Positions 16,278-24,012 of a stretch of 64,000 bases of DNA are shown here, in pieces. The DNA comes from Roseovarius sp. SCSIO 43702 (GTDB lineage: Bacteria > Pseudomonadota > Alphaproteobacteria > Rhodobacterales > Rhodobacteraceae), in assembly GCF_019599045.1 (NCBI RefSeq), contig NZ_CP080623.1:890501-954500 (forward strand), given 5' to 3'. The notes below the pieces were generated by a model. That model did no database searches, was not told the origin of the DNA, and was given only the letters and a program-made list of their open reading frames with translations. How positions within the stretch are numbered: position 1 is the stretch's first letter; every line of letters begins with the position of its first letter. Both the position numbers and the translations under genes were made by a program.

Positions 16278-17207
16278 ATGAGCAACGAAGTGAGGCTCGC
16301 CTTCGAGCACCCCAAGAGCCGGGCCAAGGCGACGTCGCCCGATGGCCCGCTCGACCGCATCTCGGTGCGCGACCACGTGGTCGAGGTCGAGATCGGCGCC
16401 TTCCAGGCCGAGCGCGGCACGACGCAGCGCGTGTCGTTCAACGTGGTGGTCGAGGTGCGGCCGCTCGCGGATGACGTGGAGGACGATGTCGACCGCATCC
16501 TGAGCTATGACCGCGTGACCGAGGCGATTGCCGCCGAACTGGCCGAGGAACGCCTGAACCTGCTGGAAACCCTGGCCGAGCGCATTGCCGAGCGCATCCT
16601 GTGGGAACCGCAGGCGGTGCGGACCTTCGTGCGGATCGAGAAGCTCGACCGGGGCCCCGGCGCGCTCGGGGTCGAGATCGTGCGGTCGGTGGACGACCTC
16701 AAGACCAAGCCCGTGTCGCCGCATGCCGACACCGCCCCGCATCCGCACGTGGTCTTTCTCAGCAACGAGGCCATCACCTCGCCCAATCTCGCGCGCTGGC
16801 TCGATCAGCTCGAGGCACGGGCCGAGCCGGTGATCCTCTGCGTGGGGCGCGCCGAGGTGCCCGCCCCGCAGACCGGGCATCGCATGACGCAAAGGCGGGT
16901 GGACCTGCTCGCCATCGAGCAGAACGCCTGGGTGCTGGGCGGGCGCGACGATCGCTGTGTCGTGGTGGCCACCCGCACCGAGCTGGACTGGGCGATGAAG
17001 AACGGGCAGATCAGCGTCTGGGCGCCGTCGAAGATCGTGCTCGACGCGGTGGACGGGCCGACGGTGGGGCCGGACGACCCGGTGGCGCTTGCCGCGTGGT
17101 TCGCGGGCCACATGGAAGCGTCGGACCTGCTTCTGATCGGGGCCAGCCTTTCGGGCGATGCGGAGGTGCCGGTGCAGGTGCAGGACATCGCGCAATCGGG
17201 GCTATGA
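16278..17207 (+). CDS. folB: Dihydroneopterin aldolase fused to an amino-acid-kinase-like domain
   Basis: 309 residues, more than twice a normal FolB. Residues about 25-140 form the FolB T-fold (LDRISVRDHVVEVEIGAF, DRILSYDRVTEAIAAE, LLETLAERIAERIL, and VRIEKLDRGPGALGVEIVR), which cleaves 7,8-dihydroneopterin in folate synthesis. Residues about 155-305 do not belong to FolB and resemble an amino-acid-kinase fold: VVFLSNEAITSPNLARWLDQL at the start and a DDPVALAAWFAGHMEASDLLL block near the end. The kinase glycine loop is not obvious, so this half may be regulatory or inactive. The stop overlaps the folP start (ATGA). Confidence 0.87.
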   Translation: MSNEVRLAFEHPKSRAKATSPDGPLDRISVRDHVVEVEIGAFQAERGTTQRVSFNVVVEVRPLADDVEDDVDRILSYDRVTEAIAAELAEERLNLLETLAERIAERILWEPQAVRTFVRIEKLDRGPGALGVEIVRSVDDLKTKPVSPHADTAPHPHVVFLSNEAITSPNLARWLDQLEARAEPVILCVGRAEVPAPQTGHRMTQRRVDLLAIEQNAWVLGGRDDRCVVVATRTELDWAMKNGQISVWAPSKIVLDAVDGPTVGPDDPVALAAWFAGHMEASDLLLIGASLSGDAEVPVQVQDIAQSGL

Positions 17208-18211
17208 GCGTCTATTTCCGGCCGGTGGCCCGCTTCGACCACGTGCGCCCCGACGGCGCGTTGCCGCTTGCCGGCGGCTGGTGCTGGTTCGATACCGCTG
17301 AAAGGATCGGGCGCGACGGGACAAGCGCGCTCGTCCCTGCGCGGGAATTGCCCGAGGCGGTGCGCGCGCGGCTGACCACCCCCCGTGCCGCGATCGCGGG
17401 CCTTTCCTTCGACGCACCGCGCCTCATGGGCATCCTCAACGTCACCCCCGACAGTTTCTCGGACGGGGGGCGGCATTTCGATCCCTCCGATGCGCTGACC
17501 CATGCCCGGGCGATGGAACGCGACGGGGCCGAGATCATCGACGTGGGCGGGGAATCGACCCGTCCGGGCGCGGCGGAGGTGGCGGTCGAGGACGAGATCG
17601 CGCGCACCGCGCCGGTGATCGCGGCGCTGCGGGCGGCAAGCGATGTGCCGATCTCGATCGACACCCGCAAGGCAGCGGTGGCGCGGGCGGCCCATGCGGC
17701 GGGCGCGACGATGGTCAACGACGTGGCAGGGCTCGGATTCGACCCGGCGCTTGCCCCGTTCTGTGCCGAGGCGGGTCTGCCGGTCTGCATCATGCACGCG
17801 CAGGGCACGCCCGACATCATGCAGAAGGATCCCCGCTACGACCACGTGGCGCTCGACGTCTACGATTATCTCGCGGAGCGGATCGAGGCACTGGGCCGGC
17901 AGGGCATTCCACGCGAGAGGATCGTCGTGGATCCCGGCATCGGCTTCGGCAAGACCATGGCGCATAACCTGACGCTCCTGCGGATGCTCTCGCTCTTTCA
18001 TGGGCTGGGTTGTCCGGTCCTGCTGGGCGCGTCGCGCAAGCGCTTCATCGGCGAGATCGGCGGCACGGCCGAGGCGGGCGCGCGGATGCCCGGCTCGGTC
18101 GCGGTGGCGCTCGCGGGCGTGGCGCAGGGGGTGCAGATGCTCAGGGTGCATGACGTGGACGCAACGCGCGCCGCGCTGGCCCTGTGGCGGGCGGCCACCC
18201 TCGAGGGGTGA
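17204..18211 (+). CDS. folP: Dihydropteroate synthase
   Basis: A 335-residue TIM-barrel enzyme that condenses dihydropterin pyrophosphate with p-aminobenzoate. Signature 1 is MGILNVTPDSFSDGG near residue 72, followed by IIDVGGESTRPGA, ISIDTRKAAVARAA, MVNDVAG, CIMHAQGTP, VDPGIGFGKT and LLGASRKRFIGE, all in the expected order. About 65 extra N-terminal residues precede the barrel. Overlap of four bases with folB shows translational coupling in a folate operon. It converges with the DMT transporter at 18255. Confidence 0.95.
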   Translation: MSVYFRPVARFDHVRPDGALPLAGGWCWFDTAERIGRDGTSALVPARELPEAVRARLTTPRAAIAGLSFDAPRLMGILNVTPDSFSDGGRHFDPSDALTHARAMERDGAEIIDVGGESTRPGAAEVAVEDEIARTAPVIAALRAASDVPISIDTRKAAVARAAHAAGATMVNDVAGLGFDPALAPFCAEAGLPVCIMHAQGTPDIMQKDPRYDHVALDVYDYLAERIEALGRQGIPRERIVVDPGIGFGKTMAHNLTLLRMLSLFHGLGCPVLLGASRKRFIGEIGGTAEAGARMPGSVAVALAGVAQGVQMLRVHDVDATRAALALWRAATLEG

Positions 18212-18254
18212 CACACGGCCGTCTTTCCCGTTCTAGATATCCGATGAGCCGACC

Positions 18255-19181
18255 TCAGCCACGCGCCCGCCGACCCGAGAAGAGGCGCCGGAGCGCGCCG
18301 AACTGGCTGAGCGCGACGCCCGAGAGGATGAGCGCCAATGCCCAGAAAAGCCCGTCGGGCATGGTCTCGCCCAGCAGGGCCATGCCGAAGATCACGGACC
18401 AGACCGGCACCTGGTAGTTCACGAGGCTCATGAACACGGGGCCCGCGTCGCGGATGATCTGGACGAGGATGATCTGGGCGATGCCGGTGGGCAAAATGCC
18501 CAGGTAGAGCAGCGCGAGGAGGCTCGAGCGGCCGATGGTCTCGGGCCATCCCTCGACCCAGAGCGCATAGGGTGCGATCGCGCAGGCGCCGAGCAGCAGA
18601 GCCGCCGCCGAGAGCGAGAGCATGTCCACGGCGGGACAGAGCCGGGTGGCGATGGTGCCGATGGAATAGCACAGCGGCACCGCGAGGCAGGCAAGCCGCG
18701 CCCAGGTCTCGAGCGAACTGCCGGTGGAGGAAAGCGCCGCGGGCCCGATCAGGATCGCCACGCCCATCGTGCCGATGAGGAAGCCCAGCGTGCGGCGCAG
18801 GGTCATCACCTCGCCGCGGATGAAGATATGGGCCAGCGGCAGGATGAAAAGCGGCCCGAGCGACATGCAGACCCCGGCAAAGCCCGAGGCGACCGATTGC
18901 TGCCCCCAGGCCAGCAAGGCGAAAGGGATCGCGTTGGAGAAAAGCCCCATGACCAGCGCGGCGAGCCAGATGCGCCCCGCCCCGGCTGTGGTCACGGGCG
19001 GCAGGCCCACGCCGCGTGCGTGGGTGAGGATGAAAAGGAAAATCGCCCCCAGCGTGACCCGCGTGGCGGCGACGAAAAGCGGTCCCGCGCCTTTGAGCGC
19101 CAGTTCGATCGCCATGAAGCTGGCCCCCCAGACGATGCCGAGAAAGGCGAGCTTGAGCCAGTTGATCGGGCGGATGGGCAT
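18255..19181 (-). CDS. DMT superfamily transporter (EamA family)
   Basis: A 308-residue inner-membrane protein with ten predicted helices in two EamA repeats. The first helix ends in the typical G-x-x-W-G-x-x-F motif (LGIVWGASFMAIE), the first repeat includes SNAIPFALLAWGQQSVASG and the second closes with LLGETMPDGLFWALALILSG. The start at 19181 has CAGGAA upstream and gives the usual short N-terminus; earlier starts run into the terminator of ilvC. The substrate is unknown. It is downstream of ilvC on the same strand but separated by a hairpin terminator. Confidence 0.88.
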   Translation of the reverse strand: MPIRPINWLKLAFLGIVWGASFMAIELALKGAGPLFVAATRVTLGAIFLFILTHARGVGLPPVTTAGAGRIWLAALVMGLFSNAIPFALLAWGQQSVASGFAGVCMSLGPLFILPLAHIFIRGEVMTLRRTLGFLIGTMGVAILIGPAALSSTGSSLETWARLACLAVPLCYSIGTIATRLCPAVDMLSLSAAALLLGACAIAPYALWVEGWPETIGRSSLLALLYLGILPTGIAQIILVQIIRDAGPVFMSLVNYQVPVWSVIFGMALLGETMPDGLFWALALILSGVALSQFGALRRLFSGRRARG

Positions 19182-19211
19182 GGGGCGCGCGTTCCTGGAG
19201 GCCAAACGGGC

Positions 19212-19240
19212 AAGGGGGCGCCTGTCGCAAACGCCCCCTT
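19212..19240 (-). terminator. Hairpin terminator downstream of ilvC
   Basis: AAGGGGGCG and CGCCCCCTT form a perfect 9-bp stem around an 11-base loop, 27 bases past the ilvC stop codon. There is only a two-base T run, so it could be Rho-assisted. Confidence 0.65.
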
Positions 19241-19266
19241 CCTGATCCGTCACGAGGTGAGGGGGA

Positions 19267-20322
<1,056 letters not shown>

Positions 20323-20368
20323 CTACCGGGTTCGCGCGGATAGGGGCGGTCGTTTTGCGTGGCTAGTG

Positions 20369-20391
20369 CCGAATTTTCGGGTATTTATAAT
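20369..20391 (+). promoter_or_regulatory. Promoter and palindrome before the lrp pair
   Basis: A perfect TATAAT at 20386-20391 stands 26 bases before the likely ATG of the first lrp gene. The region upstream holds a perfect inverted repeat, CCGAA-TT-TTCGG (20369-20380), of the A/T-centred form that Lrp proteins prefer. No good -35 is visible at the right distance (CTAGTG), in line with a regulated promoter. The site also lies in the ilvC upstream region. Confidence 0.5.
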
Positions 20392-20417
20392 CAGAAATGA
20401 GAAAAGGCGAAAAAATC

Positions 20418-20873
20418 ATGCTCGACGATACGGATCGCCGAATCCTGCGGCACTATCAGCACGCGCCCGAGCTCGGGCTGTCGGACCTGGCCGCGCGCGC
20501 GGGTGTCACGCCGGCGACCTGCGCGCGCAGGCTCGAGCGGATGCGGGCCGCGGGGCTGATCCGGGCGGTGCGGGCGGTCATCGACTGGCGCGCGTTGGGC
20601 TACGAGGTCGAGGTGTCGCTGCGGGTGAGCCTCGACAAGAGCGTGCCGCACGCCTTCGACGCGTTCGTGGCCGCGGCGCGGCAGGTGCCGGAGGTGGTGG
20701 AGATACAGACCTTCCTGGGCCGTGTGGACCTGCGCCTGTCGGTCATCGCGCGGGACATGGCGCATTACCAGGAGATCTATCGCAACGCGATCCTGCCGCT
20801 GCCGCACATGGACGATCTCGAGGCGCTGATGCACGTGGCGCGGATCAAGTCCGAGGAGGTGCTGCCGCTGTGA
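20418..20873 (+). CDS. Lrp/AsnC-family regulator, first of a pair
   Basis: A 151-residue protein with an N-terminal HTH (LDDTDRRILRHYQHAPELG, then LSDLAARAGVTPATCARRLERM) and a C-terminal RAM effector domain (VVEIQTFLGRVDLRLSVIARD). Such proteins form octamers that bind amino acids and wrap DNA. The ATG at 20418 fits the family start; one at 20397 would add seven basic residues. The stop overlaps the GTG of a second, similar gene by four bases. ilvC runs divergently from it, which suggests control of branched-chain amino acid synthesis. Confidence 0.88.
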   Translation: MLDDTDRRILRHYQHAPELGLSDLAARAGVTPATCARRLERMRAAGLIRAVRAVIDWRALGYEVEVSLRVSLDKSVPHAFDAFVAAARQVPEVVEIQTFLGRVDLRLSVIARDMAHYQEIYRNAILPLPHMDDLEALMHVARIKSEEVLPL

Positions 20874-21328
20874 TCGAGCTTGACACGATGGACCGCCGCA
20901 TCCTGCGCGCGCTGGTGGAGGATGCCACGCAGAGCGCGAGCGCGCTTGGCCGCCGGCTGGGCCTCTCGCAACCGGCGGTGTGGCGGCGGATCCGGCGGCT
21001 GGAGGAGGCGGGTGTGATCGCGGGGCGGCGGCTCGATCTCGACGCCGAGCGGCTGGGCTTCGGTGTGACCTTCTTCCTCGGCGTGAAGCTCGCCACGAAG
21101 GGACGGGTGAGCGTGGAGGATTTCGAGCGCGCGGTCACGGCCATCCCGGAGGTGCAGACGGTCGAGCATATCCTCGGGCTCTATGACTACCGGCTGCGGG
21201 TCGTGGCCCGCGACATCGCCGATTTCGAGCGGGTGCTGCGGCGGCGGATCATGGCGCTTCCGGGGGTCGGCGACGTGGAGGCCAACGTCCTTCTGAGCGA
21301 GGAACGGCGGGCGGGGCCGATCGGGTGA
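20870..21328 (+). CDS. Lrp/AsnC-family regulator, second of a pair
   Basis: A 152-residue paralogue of its neighbour, starting with GTG in a GTGA overlap. The HTH is canonical (MIELDTMDRRILRALVEDA, LGRRLGLSQPAVWRRIRRLE) and the RAM domain includes VQTVEHILGLYDYRLRVVARD followed by LRRRIMALPGVGDVEANVLL. The two proteins share the fold but only part of their sequence, so they might form mixed oligomers. Translation coupling gives roughly equal amounts. It converges with the UbiH-type gene nine bases away. Confidence 0.9.
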   Translation: MIELDTMDRRILRALVEDATQSASALGRRLGLSQPAVWRRIRRLEEAGVIAGRRLDLDAERLGFGVTFFLGVKLATKGRVSVEDFERAVTAIPEVQTVEHILGLYDYRLRVVARDIADFERVLRRRIMALPGVGDVEANVLLSEERRAGPIG

Positions 21329-21337
21329 GGGGTCGGT

Positions 21338-22540
21338 TCAGGCGCGCATCCCGAGCCCCATCTGCATGAGCATCCGGCGCACCGGCGCCATCGCATAGAG
21401 CGCGTCGAGCGCCTTGGCCCGCGCGTCGCGCAGCGGTTGCGCGTGGAGCTGCGAGGCGCGGTTGAGGATGTCGATGCCTGTCACGCGGGCGCGGATGTCG
21501 GGGTGACGCGCGGCGTGGTAGGCGTCGAGCATGGCGCGGTCGCCGAGTGTCGCGGGTGACTTCAGCGCGAGGTCGCGCAGGCAGGCGAGATCCTTCAGCG
21601 ACATGTTGAGCCCCTGTGCGCCGATTGGCGGAACCACATGCGCCGCCTCGGCCACGAGCGCGAGACGTTCCCCGGAAAGGCGGTCGGCCACCTGGCTGAT
21701 GATCGGCCAGACCGTGCGACGCGAGGCGAGCTTGAGCGGCCCGAGCAGGTGGCAGGACCGGATGCTCATCTCGGCCTCGAAGGCGGCTGTGTCGAGCGCC
21801 GCGAGGCGCTCGGCCTCGGGGCCGTCCTCCATCCAGACCACCGCCGAGGAGGGCATCCCCTCGTGATCCGGCAGGGGGACGAGGGTGAAGGGGCCGCCCG
21901 AGCGGTGTATCTCGGTCGAGACGTCGCCATGGGGCAGCGGATGGGTCACGGCGAAGGCCAGCGCCTTCTGCCCGTAACGCGTGGTCCGCACGCCGATGGA
22001 AGCGGCTTCGCGCATGGGCGAGGCCCGGCCATCGGCGGCGATCACCAGCCGGGCGGTGACGCGGCCGCCCGACGTAAGCCCGACGCGGGCCTCGCCCTCG
22101 CGGGTGAAAAGCGTGGTGGTGCCGGTTCCGGGGCGGAAATCGACCCGGTCGAGCGTGCGAAGATGGGCCTGCATCTCGCGCCGGAGGAGCCAGTTGGGCA
22201 GGTTCCATCCGAAGGGCAGGTCCGAGAGCTCGGAGGCCTCGAAATCGCGGATGACGCGCGGCTCGGGCTTCTCGCCTCCCGCGTCGACGATGCGCATGGT
22301 CTGAAGCGGCTGGGCATGGGGCGCGAGGCGGTCCCAGAGTCCGGCCCGGTCGAGCAGGTCGCGCGCCGGTTGCAGGAAGGCGGTGCTGCGCAGGTCCGCG
22401 CCCTCGCTGTCACGCTCGGTGACGGGTGGCGCGGGATCGACACAGATCACCCGGAACCCGGCGGTACCGAAGACCGCCGCCGCCGTAAGGCCCGCGACGC
22501 CGCCGCCGGAGATGAGGATGTCACAGGTTTCGGGGGTCAT
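21338..22540 (-). CDS. FAD-dependent hydroxylase, UbiH/UbiF/COQ6 family
   Basis: A 400-residue aromatic-ring hydroxylase of the kind used in ubiquinone synthesis. The FAD motif GGGVAGLTAAAVFGTAG is at residue 11, the DG motif appears as AADGRASPMREAASI, and the third FAD motif as LVAEAAHVVPPIGAQGLNMS, where the usual G-D/N is changed to A-E. AAGGAG lies six bases before the ATG at 22540. It probably adds a ring hydroxyl during ubiquinone maturation at the inner membrane; which position cannot be told. It stands between lrp2 (convergent) and the HAD gene on the same strand. Confidence 0.85.
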   Translation of the reverse strand: MTPETCDILISGGGVAGLTAAAVFGTAGFRVICVDPAPPVTERDSEGADLRSTAFLQPARDLLDRAGLWDRLAPHAQPLQTMRIVDAGGEKPEPRVIRDFEASELSDLPFGWNLPNWLLRREMQAHLRTLDRVDFRPGTGTTTLFTREGEARVGLTSGGRVTARLVIAADGRASPMREAASIGVRTTRYGQKALAFAVTHPLPHGDVSTEIHRSGGPFTLVPLPDHEGMPSSAVVWMEDGPEAERLAALDTAAFEAEMSIRSCHLLGPLKLASRRTVWPIISQVADRLSGERLALVAEAAHVVPPIGAQGLNMSLKDLACLRDLALKSPATLGDRAMLDAYHAARHPDIRARVTGIDILNRASQLHAQPLRDARAKALDALYAMAPVRRMLMQMGLGMRA

Positions 22541-22604
22541 GTGCGGCTCCTTCTCATGGGGGGTCATGTAGCCCTGCGCGCCGCCTGCGCCAAGGCGCGG
22601 ATCG

Positions 22605-23249
22605 TCACAGCAGGCGCGCGAGAAAGCCACTGAGGTCGTCGGTGTGATGGTGGATATGCGGCGCCGGATCGGCGGCGGCGGCGACGTGGACGGTGCGCAG
22701 GCCCATCTCGTGCGGGATCAGCAGGTTGCGCGCCTCGTCCTCGAACATGGCGGCGCGGCGCGCATCGAGCCCGTCCGCGGTGAAAACCCGCTCGAACGCC
22801 TCGCGCCGGGGTTTCGGGGCGAACCCCGCGTGCTCGACCCCGTAAACCGCGTCGAACAGCCCCGAGAGCCCGCGCGCGTCGATGACCCGCTCGGCATAGG
22901 GGGCGGTGCCGTTGGTATAGACGATGCGGCGGCCCGGAAGGCGCGCGATACGGTCGCGCAGGGTGGCGTCGGGCGCGAGCGCGCCGAAGTTGATGTCGTG
23001 GACCGCCTCGAGGAACGGGCCGGGGTCAAGCGCGTGTTCGGCCATGAGCCCGGCGAGCGTGGTGCCGTGTTCGCGCCAGTAGGCCACGCGCAGGGCGTCG
23101 GCCTCGGCATGGGAGAGACGCAGCGAGTCCATCACGAACTGCGTCATGCGGCGCTCGATCTGGTCGAAGAGGCGGATCGAGGGGCAATAGAGCGTGTTGT
23201 CGAGGTCGAAGACCCAGGCGGTGACGTGGCTGAACTGCTGGCGTGGCAT
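22605..23249 (-). CDS. HAD-superfamily pyrimidine 5'-nucleotidase (SDT1/PHM8-like)
   Basis: A 214-residue cytoplasmic phosphatase. HAD motif I is VFDLDNTLYCP near residue 13, motif II is IVYTNGT, motif III is the Lys in APKPRREAF and motif IV is AAMFEDEARNL. The motif I form with N-T-L-Y and the helical cap match the yeast SDT1-like pyrimidine nucleotidases found across alphaproteobacteria. These dephosphorylate UMP and CMP or modified nucleotides. The ribosome site is weak. It is divergent from the GntR gene at 23368 over about 118 bases. Confidence 0.87.
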   Translation of the reverse strand: MPRQQFSHVTAWVFDLDNTLYCPSIRLFDQIERRMTQFVMDSLRLSHAEADALRVAYWREHGTTLAGLMAEHALDPGPFLEAVHDINFGALAPDATLRDRIARLPGRRIVYTNGTAPYAERVIDARGLSGLFDAVYGVEHAGFAPKPRREAFERVFTADGLDARRAAMFEDEARNLLIPHEMGLRTVHVAAAADPAPHIHHHTDDLSGFLARLL

Positions 23250-23367
23250 GGGGATGGTGTAGCCCGTCCGCGGGGTTCGGGAAAGGGCGCGCGTGCCTTG
23301 CGGCTTGAACAACGGGCGCCCGCGCGCTTAGGATCGCGCGATCCCCACCGGAAGGAGCCGCGCGCCG

Positions 23368-24012
23368 ATGAAGCCAGTGCAGAAAGACGCCTACACGCTC
23401 ATCCTCGAGGCGATCGACATGGGGGTCTACCGGCCGGGCGACCGCCTGGTCGAGAGCGATCTCGCCGAGAAGCTGGGCGTGTCGCGCACGCCCATCCGCG
23501 AGGCGCTGCAACGGCTCGAGACCCAGTCGCTCCTGACGCGGGACGGGCGAAGCCTGATCGTGGCGTCTCTAGATCACAATCAGATGGCCGAGCTCTACGT
23601 GGTGCGCGCCGAGCTCGAGGGGCTGGCCGCGAGCCTTGCCGCGCGGCACGCCAGCGACGAGGAGGTGCGCGTGCTGCGCGACATGGTCGAGGAGGATCGC
23701 AAGCTGATCCGCGACCCGGCCGCGATGGCGCGGGCGAACCGGCGGTTTCACAAGCAGATCCACCTGTCCTCGCATAACCGGTTTCTCGTGCAGCAGCTCG
23801 ACCTCGTGCATCGGTCGATGGCGCTCATGGCGACCACGTCCCTCGCGGCGGTGGGACGGCCGGAGGTGGCGATCGCCGAGCATGACGAGATCGTGAGCGG
23901 GATCGAGGCGCGAGATGCCGCAGCCGCGAGCGACGCTTTGCGCGCGCATATCTCAAAAGCGTTTGTGACGCGCCTCAAGCTGGATTCGGGCGAGATCGAC
24001 AGCACCCTTTGA
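23368..24012 (+). CDS. GntR-family regulator with FCD domain
   Basis: A 214-residue FadR-subfamily regulator. The winged HTH occupies residues 5-70 (GVYRPGDRLVESDLAEKL, VSRTPIREALQRLETQ) and an all-helical FCD effector domain fills residues 80-205 with the metal-binding pattern D/N-x3-H (ANRRFHKQIH), H-x3 (EHDEIV) and LRAHIS. GGAAGGAG precedes the ATG. The effector is likely a small organic acid. Its last 60 bases overlap the 3' end of the convergent glycosyltransferase gene. The nucleotidase at 22605 is divergent and could be a target. Confidence 0.9.
   Translation: MKPVQKDAYTLILEAIDMGVYRPGDRLVESDLAEKLGVSRTPIREALQRLETQSLLTRDGRSLIVASLDHNQMAELYVVRAELEGLAASLAARHASDEEVRVLRDMVEEDRKLIRDPAAMARANRRFHKQIHLSSHNRFLVQQLDLVHRSMALMATTSLAAVGRPEVAIAEHDEIVSGIEARDAAAASDALRAHISKAFVTRLKLDSGEIDSTL

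Noticed and set aside
20418-21328. Siroheme decarboxylase AhbA/AhbB or NirDL-type pair, which are also tandem AsnC-like genes
   Set aside because: Both proteins keep intact HTH helices and a normal RAM domain, no haem d1 genes are near, and ilvC faces them.
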